This document shows, piece after piece, positions 1-9,143 of a DNA stretch of 64,000 nt. Location of the stretch: contig NZ_JALIDZ010000007.1 in NCBI RefSeq assembly GCF_025397915.1, positions 62,001-126,000 of the forward strand. Reading direction: 5' to 3'. Within the stretch, counting starts at the first letter, position 1. Every line of letters starts with the position of its first letter. The notes beneath the pieces were generated by a model. The model was not told the origin of the DNA. It was given only the letters and a program-made list of their open reading frames with translations, and did no database searches. A program made the translations under genes and the position numbers. Source of the stretch: Microbaculum marinisediminis (GTDB lineage: Bacteria > Pseudomonadota > Alphaproteobacteria > Rhizobiales > Tepidamorphaceae).

Positions 1-683
1 TTCTCGACGAGTTTCTGAATCTCGTCCTTGTCGCCGTACTTGATGTGGAACTGCTTCAGATAGTGCGCCGGACGATAGATGAACGGCGGGCTGGCCGAGG
101 CCAGCGTCGGCAGGAACAGCGGGTTGGGGCCATCCCAGGTGAAGCGGACCGTCGTTTCGTCGACCACCTCGAATTCCGGCGCTTTGCCGTTGACCATCAT
201 GAAGGGCGCGGGGCCAGCCGGCGTGAGCGAGGGTTCGCCGACGATGTCCTCCCACCAGTAGCGGATGTCCTCCGAGGTGAACGGCGCGCCGTCCGACCAC
301 TTGTGGCCCTCGCGCAGCCGCAGGGTGAAGACCCTGTCGTCCTCGACCTCGACGCTCTCCAGGATGTCGGGAACGATGTTGAGCTTGTCGTCGTAGCCGA
401 CGAGCCGGGCATACCCCCACACATTGATCAGGCGGGCATCCTTGGCCCGGCCGATCAACGTCTCCAGATCGCCGCCAGGCGTGCCCGGCTCACGACCCTT
501 GGCCTTCAGGTCGACGACCAGCGGCTGTTTCGGCAGCCGTTCGGCGACAGGCGGGAGGGTCGATACATCATGGGTACGACCAAGGGTCTCCGTTTCCTTG
601 AGCTCGAGGCCATGCGCCCCTCCGGCCGAAAGAGCGAAAGAGCAGGCCAATATCGCAGCGAGCGATCCGACGCGACTCCACAT
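1..683 (-). CDS. ABC transporter substrate-binding protein, family 5 (partial)
   Basis: Periplasmic binding protein of the oligopeptide/nickel (family 5) class; it would deliver a peptide-like solute to an inner-membrane ABC permease. The visible 227 residues start with a signal peptide (about residues 1-25, hydrophobic stretch ending near SAGGAHG). Family-type stretches follow, such as FTLRLREGHKWSDGAPFTSE and DIRYWWEDI. The ATG at 683 follows GGGAGA in the minus-strand leader. The C-terminal half lies beyond the window edge. It sits 16 bases downstream of the fused ATPase gene, so the two are probably one transcript with permease genes outside the window. The actual solute cannot be read from this part. 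Confidence 0.9.
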   Translation of the reverse strand, partial: MWSRVGSLAAILACSFALSAGGAHGLELKETETLGRTHDVSTLPPVAERLPKQPLVVDLKAKGREPGTPGGDLETLIGRAKDARLINVWGYARLVGYDDKLNIVPDILESVEVEDDRVFTLRLREGHKWSDGAPFTSEDIRYWWEDIVGEPSLTPAGPAPFMMVNGKAPEFEVVDETTVRFTWDGPNPLFLPTLASASPPFIYRPAHYLKQFHIKYGDKDEIQKLVE

Positions 684-699
684 CCGACGTGTCTCCCTT

Positions 700-2577
700 T
701 TAGGCCGCCGCGACTTGCGTAAGTCCGGGGGCGAGAACGAAATGACCAGGGGCGACCTCCGTGAGTTCCGGCGCCGGCCCCGGGCGCGGACTGAACGGCT
801 CCGGCCATGCCCGCGGGTCCGATGCGCGTCCGGCCGACAACGCCTCGAAATCGAGCAGGTTGTCGAGGCTCGGTTCGGGCACGGCCGCCAGCAGGGCTTG
901 GGTATAGGGGTGCCGCGGATCGCTGATCAACGAGGATTTGTCCGCCAGTTCGACGACCATGCCCCGGCACATCACCGCGATGCGGTCGGAAATGTAGTCG
1001 ACGACGGCCAGGTTGTGGCTGACGAACACGTATGTGAGCCCGAGCTTTTCCTGCAAGTCCTTGAGCAGGTTGAGAATCTGGGCCTGCACCGAAACGTCGA
1101 GGGCCGACACCGGCTCGTCGCAAAGGATGACCTCCGGTCCGAGCGCCAGCGCCCTGGCGATGCCGATGCGTTGCCTTTGTCCACCGGAAAACGAATGCGG
1201 ATAGCGGCCGAGATGCTTCTCGTCGAGGCCGACGAGCCGCATCAGTTCGGCGATCCGTTCGTTGCGTTCCTGAACCCCGCACGTCTGGTGGATGATGTAG
1301 GGCTCCGACAGGATGTCGTAGATCGTCATGCGCGGGTTGAGCGAGGAGAACGGATCCTGGAACACGACCTGGATCGCGCGCCGAAACTGCATCAGCTCTT
1401 CGCCCTGCAGGGTCGCGATGTCGCGCATGCCGCCCGCGGCGTCTCCGTTCATGTCGTAGAGGATCTGGCCCTGGTCGATCTTGAGCGCCTTGAGCATGGC
1501 CATGGCGGTGGTGGTCTTGCCGGAGCCCGATTCGCCCACGAGGCCGAGGCATTCGCCGCGTTTCACGGTGAAACTCACCGCGTCGAGCGCCTTCACCGTT
1601 CGCGGCGGGCGGAACGGGCCGCCGCTACGCAGCGTGAAGCTCTTCGAGATCCGGTCGACGACCATGATCGGCTCGCCGAGCTTGCCGGAGCTCTCGCGGG
1701 GCTTCATCAGGTGCCCGGTCGTCTCCGGTTTGATCTCGCGCAGCGGCACCAGCCGCTCGCCGGGCTTCATGTCGAAACGCGGAACCGCGTGCAGCAGCGC
1801 CTTGAGATAAGGGTGCTGCGGATTGTGGAAGATCTCGTCGACCGGCCCCGACTCCATGATTCGGCCGCGATAGATCACCACCACGTCTTCGGCCATGTTG
1901 GCGACGACGCCGAAATCGTGGGTGATCAGGAGGATCGACATCCCGAGCTCGGACTGCAACTGGTTCATCAGCCGCAGGATCTCGGCCTGGATCGTGACGT
2001 CCAGGGCGGTCGTCGGTTCGTCGGCTATCAGAAGCGCGGGACGGCAAATGAGGGCCATGGCGATCACCGCGCGCTGGCGCAGGCCGCCCGACAGCTCGAA
2101 GGGAAAGGTGTCCAGCGCTCGTTCCGGATCGGGAAACTGAACGAGCCGCAGCATGTCGCGCGTGGCTGCGCGTGCTTGCGCGCCGGTCAGACCCAGATGG
2201 AGACGGGCCGCCTCGCCGATCTGGTCGCCGACGGTATGCAGCGGCGACAGCGATGTCATCGGCTCCTGGAAGACGATGGCGATTCGGTTGCCTCTGAGAT
2301 CGCGCATCTTGCGCCCGCCCGGATCGAGCTTGGCGATATCCGTGATGTCCGCGTCCGAGGGATCGTTGAACAGGATGCGACCGTCGGTGATATTTGCCGA
2401 CGCGGGCAAGATTCCCATTATCGCCTGCGAAATGACCGTTTTCCCGGAGCCCGACTCGCCCACGAGTGCCGTCGTGCGGCCCGGCGCGATGGAAAAACTT
2501 GCATGGTCGACGGCCCGCAAGCCGCCTTCCATCGACTTGAAGTCGATCGTCAGATCCTCGACCGACAGAATGCTCAC
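700..2577 (-). CDS. ABC transporter, two fused ATP-binding domains (DppD-DppF type)
   Basis: Energises import of peptides or similar solutes at the inner face of the membrane. About 625 residues hold two complete nucleotide-binding domains. The first has Walker A GESGSGKT near residue 45, signature LSGGLRQR and Walker B LLIADEPT. The second has [10 protein letters not shown], signature FSGGQRQR and VILCDEP. Each is followed by the oligopeptide-family C-terminal extension ([12 protein letters not shown] and [14 protein letters not shown]). I chose the GTG at 2577 because GGGGGA lies eight bases upstream; a TTG at 2598 would add seven residues with no ribosome site. Single-chain fusions of the Dpp/Opp ATPases are common in Alphaproteobacteria. 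Confidence 0.93.
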   Translation of the reverse strand: MSILSVEDLTIDFKSMEGGLRAVDHASFSIAPGRTTALVGESGSGKTVISQAIMGILPASANITDGRILFNDPSDADITDIAKLDPGGRKMRDLRGNRIAIVFQEPMTSLSPLHTVGDQIGEAARLHLGLTGAQARAATRDMLRLVQFPDPERALDTFPFELSGGLRQRAVIAMALICRPALLIADEPTTALDVTIQAEILRLMNQLQSELGMSILLITHDFGVVANMAEDVVVIYRGRIMESGPVDEIFHNPQHPYLKALLHAVPRFDMKPGERLVPLREIKPETTGHLMKPRESSGKLGEPIMVVDRISKSFTLRSGGPFRPPRTVKALDAVSFTVKRGECLGLVGESGSGKTTTAMAMLKALKIDQGQILYDMNGDAAGGMRDIATLQGEELMQFRRAIQVVFQDPFSSLNPRMTIYDILSEPYIIHQTCGVQERNERIAELMRLVGLDEKHLGRYPHSFSGGQRQRIGIARALALGPEVILCDEPVSALDVSVQAQILNLLKDLQEKLGLTYVFVSHNLAVVDYISDRIAVMCRGMVVELADKSSLISDPRHPYTQALLAAVPEPSLDNLLDFEALSAGRASDPRAWPEPFSPRPGPAPELTEVAPGHFVLAPGLTQVAAA

Positions 2578-2777
2578 GCCTTGAGTCCCCCGCGACAATG
2601 CCTTTGTAGCCGACGGATGTTACGGTGGTTTGCCACGGAATGAAAAGGTCGCAGATGCTGGCTGCACACTTGTTCGTCCGCCGCTACATGCTCTAGTGAT
2701 GCGGCGCGGTGCCGCCGCTCCTTGCCAGGAGCGATCCCTCGGCCCGATTTCGCGTGAATTTCGGCAGACGGGAACAG

Positions 2778-4058
2778 ATGGAAGAACGCATAGCGGTTGT
2801 CGGATTGGGCTATGTCGGCCTACCCGTGCTTCTGGCTTTCGCCCGTCGCTACGAGGGGACGATCGGCTTCGATCGCGAGGCGCGCCGTATCGACGACCTG
2901 GTTTCGGGGAACGACGCCAACGGCGACGTCGATCCCGCCGATCTTCAGTCTACCCGCGCGACCTTCACCACGGATGCGACGCACCTGCGCGGGGCGAGCT
3001 TCGTCGTCGTCGCGGTGCCGACCCCCATCGACGACCATCGCCGTCCGGACTTCGGCCCGCTTCGGGCCGCCTGCGAGACGGTCGGCCGGCATCTGTCGAA
3101 GGGCGCGGTGGTCGTCTTCGAGTCGACGGTCTATCCCGGCGCCACCGAGGAGGTCTGCGGACCGTTGCTCGAATCCGTCTCCGGGCTCAGGCGCGGCGTC
3201 GACTTCTTCCTCGGCTATTCGCCCGAACGCATCAATCCCGGCGACACCGCCCACGATTTCGAGTCGATCGTCAAGGTGGTGGCCGGCGAGGACGCCGACA
3301 CGCTGGAGCGTGTCGCGCGCGCCTACGCGTCGGTGGTGCCCGCCGGGGTCCACCGCGCCGGATCAATTCCGGTGGCCGAGGCGGCGAAGGTGCTGGAGAA
3401 CACGCAGCGCGACATCAACATCGCGCTGATGAACGAGCTCGCCATGATCTGCAACCGGCTCGGCATCCGCACCGCCGAGGTGCTGCGTGCCGCCGAGACC
3501 AAGTGGAACTTCCTGCCCTTCAGGCCTGGGCTGGTCGGCGGCCATTGCGTCGGCGTCGACCCCTACTGGCTCGCCGCGCGCGCCGAGACCGCCGGCCACC
3601 ATCCGCAGATGATCCTCGCCGGTCGGCGCATCAACGACGGCATGAGCGCCTATATCGCCGGCGAGGTGGCGCGGCGGCTGTCGCGTGCCGGCATGGCTCT
3701 GTCCGAGGCGCGGATCGCCATTTGCGGCGTCACCTTCAAGCCGGACGTGTCCGACACCCGCAACAGCCGGGTTCCGGCCATCGCCCGCGAGCTTGCCGCC
3801 TTCGGTGCCCGGGTGCTTCTCAACGATCCGCTCGCCGACGCGGGCGCCTTCGCCGAGGAGACCGGGCTCGAACTGTCGCCGGACGAGGCGCTACGCGATC
3901 TCGATGCGCTGATCCTGGCCGCGCCGCACCGGTCCTACCTGGACGCGGGGCGCGGCCGTCTGCTCGGTGCGCTGCGCGACGGTGGTCTGTTCGTCGACAT
4001 CACATCGGCCGTGGAGCCGGCGGACATGCCGCCCGGCGTCACCTACTGGAGTCTGTAA
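2778..4058 (+). CDS. nucleotide sugar dehydrogenase (TviB/WbpO-like)
   Basis: Cytoplasmic NAD-dependent UDP-sugar 6-dehydrogenase, which would oxidise a UDP-hexose or UDP-HexNAc to the uronic acid for a surface polysaccharide. The 426-residue chain starts with the Rossmann motif VVGLGYVGLPVL. It carries the conserved ESTVYPG and YSPERINPGD segments, the catalytic-cysteine motif GGHCVGVDPYWL, and the C-terminal domain signature GVTFKPDVSDTRNSR. The GYSPER/NPGD pattern favours the UDP-GlcNAc/GalNAc branch over UDP-glucose dehydrogenase, but substrate is an inference. The start at 2778 is chosen because the Rossmann fold begins at once; an upstream in-frame ATG at 2709 adds unrelated residues. 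The epimerase gene follows 8 bases later. Confidence 0.9.
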   Translation: MEERIAVVGLGYVGLPVLLAFARRYEGTIGFDREARRIDDLVSGNDANGDVDPADLQSTRATFTTDATHLRGASFVVVAVPTPIDDHRRPDFGPLRAACETVGRHLSKGAVVVFESTVYPGATEEVCGPLLESVSGLRRGVDFFLGYSPERINPGDTAHDFESIVKVVAGEDADTLERVARAYASVVPAGVHRAGSIPVAEAAKVLENTQRDINIALMNELAMICNRLGIRTAEVLRAAETKWNFLPFRPGLVGGHCVGVDPYWLAARAETAGHHPQMILAGRRINDGMSAYIAGEVARRLSRAGMALSEARIAICGVTFKPDVSDTRNSRVPAIARELAAFGARVLLNDPLADAGAFAEETGLELSPDEALRDLDALILAAPHRSYLDAGRGRLLGALRDGGLFVDITSAVEPADMPPGVTYWSL

Positions 4059-4066
4059 ACGTCGTC

Positions 4067-5110
4067 ATGCAAGCGACCCTGCCCGCAGCGGCCTTTGCCG
4101 ACCGTCCCATCCTCGTCACGGGGGCGGCCGGGTTCATCGGCTACCACGTGGCGCGGCGCTATCTGGAAGCCGGACGGCGCGTGGTCGGCATCGACAATCT
4201 CAACGCCTACTACGATCCGGAGCTGAAACGCGCCCGTCTCGCCGAGCTGGCGAAATTCGACGGGTTCGTTTTCCGCAGGGCCGACATCGCCGACCGCAAG
4301 GAGATGGCGGTCATCTTCGAGGCGCACGAGCCGAACCTCGTCATCCATCTCGCCGCCCAGGCCGGCGTGCGCCATTCGCTGCATGCCCCCCAGGACTATG
4401 TCAGCGCCAACGTCGCCGGCTTCGTCAACGTTCTGGAGGGCTGCCGCCACCATGGCGTGCGCCATCTGGTCTACGCCTCGTCGAGCTCGGTGTACGGCGC
4501 CGTGACGGCGGAGCCGTTCGGCGAGCATATGCCGGCCGACCATCCCGTCAGTCTCTACGGCGCGACCAAGCGGGCCAACGAGCTGATGGCCCATTCCTAC
4601 AGTCACCTGTTCGACCTTCCCGCGACGGGCCTGCGCTTCTTCACCGTCTACGGCCCGTGGGGCCGTCCCGACATGGCGCTGTTCCTGTTCGCCAGGGCGA
4701 TCCTCGCCGGCGAGCCGATCGCCGTGTTCGGCGAAGGTAGGATGCGGCGCAGCTTCACCTATATCGACGACATCGTCGAAGGCGTGGTGCGCATCGCCGA
4801 CCATCCCCCCGTCGCCGATCCGGCCTGGAACGGTCACACGCCCGATCCCGCCACCGCGCCGGCGCCGTGGCGGCTTTATAACATCGGCAACGACCGGTCG
4901 GTCGGCCTGGAGGAGATGATCGACACGCTGGAGGGCGCCCTGGGCAGGAAGGCGGTCCGCGACTACCAGCCGATGCAGCCCGGCGACGTGCGCGCCACCG
5001 CCGCCGACGTCACCGATCTCTCCGCCGCCGTCGGCTATCGTCCGGCGACCCCGCTCGACGAGGGCATCGCCCGTTTCGTCGCGTGGTACCGCGCCTATTA
5101 CGGCGGCTGA
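4067..5110 (+). CDS. NAD-dependent sugar epimerase (UDP-glucuronate 4-epimerase-like)
   Basis: Short-chain extended-family epimerase, 347 residues, acting on the product of the preceding dehydrogenase or on UDP-glucuronate. It has the nucleotide-binding TGAAGFIGYHVARR near residue 18, the catalytic YGATKRANE (Tyr-xxx-Lys), and the segments GLRFFTVYGPWGRPDMALF and MRRSFTYIDDIVEGV. These are typical of CapI/LspL-type UDP-glucuronate 4-epimerases. It forms a two-gene unit with the dehydrogenase. No glycosyltransferase or polysaccharide export gene lies beside the pair in this window, so the glycan they serve is unknown. A long open frame running in from 2630 is not a fusion; only the part from 4067 matches the family. 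Confidence 0.9.
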   Translation: MQATLPAAAFADRPILVTGAAGFIGYHVARRYLEAGRRVVGIDNLNAYYDPELKRARLAELAKFDGFVFRRADIADRKEMAVIFEAHEPNLVIHLAAQAGVRHSLHAPQDYVSANVAGFVNVLEGCRHHGVRHLVYASSSSVYGAVTAEPFGEHMPADHPVSLYGATKRANELMAHSYSHLFDLPATGLRFFTVYGPWGRPDMALFLFARAILAGEPIAVFGEGRMRRSFTYIDDIVEGVVRIADHPPVADPAWNGHTPDPATAPAPWRLYNIGNDRSVGLEEMIDTLEGALGRKAVRDYQPMQPGDVRATAADVTDLSAAVGYRPATPLDEGIARFVAWYRAYYGG

Positions 5111-5132
5111 CCGCCTTCCGTCTCGAAGGCGG

Positions 5133-5161
5133 TGATCCGAGCCCGCTGCCCTCGCGTAGTG
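5133..5161 (+). promoter_or_regulatory. candidate RpoE (ECF11) promoter of the FAD/DUF1365/cfa operon
   Basis: TGATCC at 5133-5138, a 16-base spacer, then CGTA at 5155-5158, placed about 36 bases before the start codon at 5197. The same TGATCC-N16-CGTA layout precedes rpoE itself (minus strand, 11650 to 11629) and occurs again at 11678; a weaker copy precedes the DUF3833 gene. TGATCC and CGTA-like elements are those of RpoE-dependent promoters in Rhodobacter. The assignment to RpoE is an inference from the shared motif and gene content. Confidence 0.65.
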
Positions 5162-5196
5162 GTTGCCATACGCGGCAATCCAGCGGACAGTCTGAC

Positions 5197-6525
5197 ATGC
5201 AAATCGCCGTTATCGGCTCAGGGATCTCGGGACTTTCAGCGGCTTGGCTGCTGTCGCGCGCCCACGCCGTAACCGTGTTCGAAAGCGGCGCCCATGTCGG
5301 CGGCCACACCAACACGGTCGACGTCGACACGGCCGAAGGCCGCATCCCGGTCGATACCGGTTTCATCGTTTACAACGAGAAGAACTATCCGAACCTGACG
5401 GCGCTGTTCCGTCATCTCGGTGTCGAAACAAACTCGACTAGGATGAGTTTTGCCCTGTCGCTCGGTGACGGCGCCTACGAATATTCCGGCTCGCTGGCCG
5501 GGTTCTTCGGACAGGCCAAAAATTTGGTGGATCGGGGGCATTGGCGCCTGTTTCTGGAGATCCTGCAGTTTTTCCGCGAGGCGCCGGCGGCGCTCGAGCG
5601 CGACGAGGGGCCGCTGACGCTCGGCGAGGCCCTGGCGAAGGCCGGCTATTCCCGCCGTTTCATCGACGACCACCTGCTGCCGATGGGCGCGGCGATCTGG
5701 TCGACGCCGATGGACCGGATGCTGCAGTATCCCGCCGCCTCCTTCCTGCGTTTCTACAGGAACCACGGACTGCTGCAGCTCGTCGGCCGGCCGCGCTGGC
5801 GCACCGTCGACGGCGGCGGGCGCGAATACGTGCGGCGCCTGCTGGCCGATTCCCGCGCCGACCTGCGCCTCGGGTGCGGCGTGAAGACGGTGACCCGGCG
5901 CGGCGCCGAGGTCCTCGTCGAGGGCGAGGACGGCGTCGTCCGGCGCTTCGACCACGTCGTCGTCGCCACCCATGCCGACCAGGCGCTGGCGCTGCTCGGC
6001 GACGCCGACGGCTTCGAGCGCGACCTGCTCGGCGCCTTCGGATATCAGAAGAATCTTGCCGTCCTGCACACCGACAAGACCCTCATGCCGCGCCGGCGGC
6101 GGTTGTGGGCGAGCTGGGATTATCTGAAGATGACCGGCGGCACCGAAACCGGCCTGTGCGTCAGTTATTGGATGAACAGCCTGCAGAAACTCGCCACGTC
6201 GACGGATATCTTCGTGACGCTGAACCCGCCGCGCATGCCCGATCCGGCGCTGACCCAAGGCAGCTTCGTCTACGACCACCCGGTGTTCGACGCCGCCGCC
6301 GCGGCCGCCCGCGAGCGCCTCTGGCACCTGCAGGGTCGCCGGCGCACCTGGTTCTGCGGCAGCTATTTCGGCGACGGCTTCCATGAGGACGGCCTCCAGT
6401 CCGGCCTCGCCGTGGCCGAGCAGCTCGGCGGCGTGCGGCGGCCGTGGTCGGTCGCCGAGGAGTCCGGACGCATCCGGCTATCGCCCACGGGCGCCGGCGT
6501 TCCGCTGCCGGAGGCCGCCGAATGA
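5197..6525 (+). CDS. FAD-dependent amine-oxidase-like oxidoreductase
   Basis: Flavoprotein of 442 residues in the NAD(P)-binding amine oxidase/protoporphyrinogen-oxidase-like family, commonly found beside cyclopropane-fatty-acid synthase genes. The N-terminus carries the dinucleotide fold GSGISGLSAAWLL, then GGHTNTVDVDT and VDTGFIVYNEKNYPNLT. The C-terminal FAD motif is GSYFGDGFHEDGLQSG. It heads a tightly overlapped plus-strand operon: its TGA shares bases with the ATG of the DUF1365 gene. A role in desaturating or oxidising membrane fatty acids under RpoE control is likely from context and from the furan-fatty-acid work in Rhodobacter, but I cannot assign the precise step. The ATG at 5197 is chosen because the Rossmann strand begins immediately. 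Confidence 0.87.
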   Translation: MQIAVIGSGISGLSAAWLLSRAHAVTVFESGAHVGGHTNTVDVDTAEGRIPVDTGFIVYNEKNYPNLTALFRHLGVETNSTRMSFALSLGDGAYEYSGSLAGFFGQAKNLVDRGHWRLFLEILQFFREAPAALERDEGPLTLGEALAKAGYSRRFIDDHLLPMGAAIWSTPMDRMLQYPAASFLRFYRNHGLLQLVGRPRWRTVDGGGREYVRRLLADSRADLRLGCGVKTVTRRGAEVLVEGEDGVVRRFDHVVVATHADQALALLGDADGFERDLLGAFGYQKNLAVLHTDKTLMPRRRRLWASWDYLKMTGGTETGLCVSYWMNSLQKLATSTDIFVTLNPPRMPDPALTQGSFVYDHPVFDAAAAAARERLWHLQGRRRTWFCGSYFGDGFHEDGLQSGLAVAEQLGGVRRPWSVAEESGRIRLSPTGAGVPLPEAAE

Positions 6526-7325
6526 CGGGGTTCCGCTCGTCCCTCTATGATGCGGTCGTCGTCCATCGCCGCGTCCGGCCGGTCGGCCACGAGCTGCGCT
6601 ACAAGCTGACCTACGCGCTGATCGACATCGACGAGATCGGCGATCTCGACGCGCGGCTGAGGCTGTTCTCCTACAACCGCTTCAACCTGTTCTCGCTGCA
6701 CGATCGCGATCACGGCGCCGGCGACGGCACGCCGCTGCGCCGCTACGTCGACCGGGTCATCGCCCGGGCGGGTCTGAGCGAGGATATCGCCAGCGTCCGG
6801 CTGCTCTGCCTGCCGCGACTGGCGGGATACGTCTTCAATCCGCTCAGCATCTACTACGGACTGGATCGCGACGGCGCCCTGCGCCTCGTCGTTTACGAGG
6901 TCTCCAATACCTTCGGCGAGCGCAAGACCTATGTGCTGCCGGTCGCCGCCCGGGACGCCAGGCCGGTGCGCCAGAACTGCGCCAAGCGGTTCTATGTGTC
7001 GCCGTTCAACGATGCCGGCGGACGCTACGATTTCCGCATCCTCCCGCCGGGCGAGCGGGTGCGTGTCGGCGTGTCCCTGTCGAACGAGACCGGCGCCGTT
7101 CTCGATGCCCACCTGGTCGGCGCCCGCCGCCCGCTCGACGACCATGAGCTCGCCCGCACGCTTTGGCGCCATCCGGCCCTGACCTGGAAGGTCACCGCCG
7201 GCATCCATTGGGAGGCCCTGAAGCTTTATCTGAAGGGCCTCCGCACGGTGCCGCGTCCGCCGGCCCCCGACGTGCCGGTGACCTATCTGCCGACGGCCTT
7301 CGAGATGGAGCGCCCGGCGCGATGA
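6522..7325 (+). CDS. DUF1365 family protein
   Basis: A 267-residue member of DUF1365, a family of unknown activity that regularly sits between an amine-oxidase-like flavoprotein and a cyclopropane-fatty-acid-synthase-like methyltransferase. Recognisable stretches are YDAVVVHRRVRPVGHELRYK, NRFNLFSLHDRDHGAGDG, CLPRLAGYVFNPLSIYYG and EVSNTFGERKTY. No signal peptide or clear membrane helix is seen. The ATG overlaps the preceding stop and its own stop overlaps the next start, so the three products are translationally coupled. The arrangement argues for a shared lipid-modification step, which is inference. Confidence 0.88.
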   Translation: MTGFRSSLYDAVVVHRRVRPVGHELRYKLTYALIDIDEIGDLDARLRLFSYNRFNLFSLHDRDHGAGDGTPLRRYVDRVIARAGLSEDIASVRLLCLPRLAGYVFNPLSIYYGLDRDGALRLVVYEVSNTFGERKTYVLPVAARDARPVRQNCAKRFYVSPFNDAGGRYDFRILPPGERVRVGVSLSNETGAVLDAHLVGARRPLDDHELARTLWRHPALTWKVTAGIHWEALKLYLKGLRTVPRPPAPDVPVTYLPTAFEMERPAR

Positions 7326-8563
7326 GCTTGACGATTCTCTCCGACGAAAAGACCCGCCCGCGCGGCATGGTCGCGCGCACGCTCGACAGCCTTGCCATCT
7401 CGGCGACCCGGCGCCTGGTGTCAGGGGTCGATCTGCGCGGGACGCTCGCGGTGACGGCGCCGGACGGGCGGCGTTTCAAGCTCGACGGCGACCGGCCGGG
7501 CTTCGACGCGGCGATCGATTTCGCCAATCTCAAGATCATTCCGAAGGGCATCCGGCGCGGCCCGATCGGCTTTGCCCAGGCCTACATGGACGGCGACCTG
7601 ACCACGCCGGATCTGGTCGCCTTCCTGCGTTTCTTCCTCGACAACCAGCAGGGGTTCAGCGAGGCGGGATCGGGGCTGTTCCGCGTCCGCCTGCCCGACC
7701 GCTTCTATCACCTGCTGCGCGACAACACGCGTTCGGGCGCGCGGCGCAACATCGCCGACCACTACGATCTGTCGAACGCGTTCTACCGGCTGTGGCTCGA
7801 CGACGGCATGACCTACTCGAGCGCCTATTACGAGGACGGCGCCAACGATCTCGCCTCGGCACAGCAGGCCAAGTACCGCAAGATCGTCGACGCGCTCGAC
7901 CTCGAGCCCGGCCACGACGTTCTCGAGATCGGTTGCGGCTGGGGCGGCTTCGCCGAGGTCGCCGCAGGCGCCCACGACGCCCGCGTTACCGCCATCAGCC
8001 TGTCGCGCGCCCAGCTCGCCTACGCGCGCGAGCGCATCGACAAGGCCGGTCTCGCCGATCGTTGCGACCTTCGCTACGAGGACTACCGCGATTGCAGGGG
8101 AACCTACGACCGCATCGCCTCCATCGAGATGATCGAGGCGGTCGGCGAGGCGCACTGGCCGGCCTATTTCTCGACACTGGCCAGCCGCCTCAAGGCCTCC
8201 GGCGTCGCCGCCGTTCAGGCGATCACCATCGCCGAGCCGTTTTTCGAGCGCTATCGCCGCGGCGTGGATTTCATCCAGCGCTACATCTTCCCCGGTGGCA
8301 TGCTGCCGACCCCTCAGATCATCGAGCGGCAGGCCCGCGACGCCGGACTGGCGCTCGATGGCGTCGAGACCTTCGCCGACAGCTATGCGCGGACGCTGCG
8401 CGAGTGGCGGGCCCGCTTCCTCGCCGCCTGGCCGCAGATCGCCGCGCTTGGCTTCGACGAGCACTTCCGCCGCAAATGGGACTACTACCTGGCCTATTGC
8501 GAGGCGGGCTTCCTCGAGCGGCGCATCGATGTCGGCATCTATCGGCTCGTCAAGCCGGCGTGA
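7322..8563 (+). CDS. cfa: cyclopropane-fatty-acyl-phospholipid synthase-like methyltransferase
   Basis: SAM-dependent methyltransferase that would transfer a methyl or methylene group to the double bond of unsaturated acyl chains in membrane phospholipids. The 413-residue protein has the Cfa N-terminal domain followed by the SAM-binding motif VLEIGCGWGGFAE near residue 200. Further family signatures are HYDLSNAFYRLWLDDGMTYS, SIEMIEAVGEAHWPAYF and FIQRYIFPGGMLP. Its start overlaps the DUF1365 stop. In the RpoE regulon of Rhodobacter, Cfa-family proteins make methylated and furan fatty acids, so the product here may not be a simple cyclopropane lipid. Confidence 0.9.
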   Translation: MSLTILSDEKTRPRGMVARTLDSLAISATRRLVSGVDLRGTLAVTAPDGRRFKLDGDRPGFDAAIDFANLKIIPKGIRRGPIGFAQAYMDGDLTTPDLVAFLRFFLDNQQGFSEAGSGLFRVRLPDRFYHLLRDNTRSGARRNIADHYDLSNAFYRLWLDDGMTYSSAYYEDGANDLASAQQAKYRKIVDALDLEPGHDVLEIGCGWGGFAEVAAGAHDARVTAISLSRAQLAYARERIDKAGLADRCDLRYEDYRDCRGTYDRIASIEMIEAVGEAHWPAYFSTLASRLKASGVAAVQAITIAEPFFERYRRGVDFIQRYIFPGGMLPTPQIIERQARDAGLALDGVETFADSYARTLREWRARFLAAWPQIAALGFDEHFRRKWDYYLAYCEAGFLERRIDVGIYRLVKPA

Positions 8564-8596
8564 GCCGCCGGAATGTCCGAAGCAACGGAATCCGGG

Positions 8597-8625
8597 CAAT
8601 CCGTACCCCCTCCGTTTTCGTAGGA
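8597..8625 (+). promoter_or_regulatory. possible internal RpoE-type promoter before the DUF3833 gene
   Basis: CAATCC at 8597-8602, 16 bases, then CGTA at 8619-8622, about 24 bases before the start codon at 8646. The -10-like CGTA and the spacing equal those of the three better sites in this cluster, but the -35-like element matches TGATCC at only four of six positions. It may give the last gene of the operon a separate stress input. Treat as tentative. Confidence 0.4.
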
Positions 8626-8645
8626 ATAGGGGGAGTAGGAAGACC

Positions 8646-9143
8646 ATGCTCGATGCCGCCCGATACATCACGCCCGACACGCTCGATCTGACCCGGTATT
8701 TCCTCGGTCGCACGTTCGCCTGGGGAGTGTTCCAGGACCGTTTCGGCACGGTGCGCCGCCGCTTCTCGGTCGTCATAGATGGCACCTGGCAAGGCGGCAC
8801 CTTCGTGATGACCGAAGCCTTCCGCAACGACGACGGCAGCGGCGAACGCCGCGTCTGGCGGATCGACCCGTCGCACCACGGACGGTTCTCGGCGACGGCC
8901 GACGACGTGATCGGCCGGGCGGAGGGACGGGCGCATGGTCCGGAAGTGTCGTTGTCCTATCGGATCAGGCTGACCGTCGGCGGACGCGGCCTCGTCGCCC
9001 GGTTTGACGATCGCATGGTGCTGATCGACGAGGATACCGTGGCCAACCGGGGGCGCGTATCGAAGTTCGGCATCACGCTTGGCGAGGTGACGATCCTGTT
9101 CCGCCGTGACGCGGGTGGCGGCTTGCCGAGATGCGCCGCCTGA
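8646..9143 (+). CDS. DUF3833 family protein
   Basis: A 165-residue protein matching DUF3833, a family of unknown function seen in RpoE/ChrR-type clusters. Diagnostic segments are FLGRTFAWGVFQDRFGTVRR, RRVWRID, ADDVIGRAEGRAHGPE and KFGITLGEVTILFRR. Family members often carry a lipoprotein signal; this one starts without one, so it may be cytoplasmic or have a misjudged start. A good ribosome site (GGGGGAGTAGGAAG) precedes the ATG. Its last 71 bases overlap, tail to tail, the 3' end of the minus-strand NTF2-like gene. Confidence 0.85.
   Translation: MLDAARYITPDTLDLTRYFLGRTFAWGVFQDRFGTVRRRFSVVIDGTWQGGTFVMTEAFRNDDGSGERRVWRIDPSHHGRFSATADDVIGRAEGRAHGPEVSLSYRIRLTVGGRGLVARFDDRMVLIDEDTVANRGRVSKFGITLGEVTILFRRDAGGGLPRCAA

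Noticed and set aside
424-2643. 739-codon plus-strand frame over the ABC ATPase gene
   Set aside because: It is antisense to a gene with two complete ATPase domains and has no family motif; high GC content makes such shadow frames common.
2630-5110. 826-codon frame suggesting a fusion ending in the epimerase
   Set aside because: The first half is a shifted frame over the dehydrogenase gene; only the part from 4067 matches a family and it has its own start.
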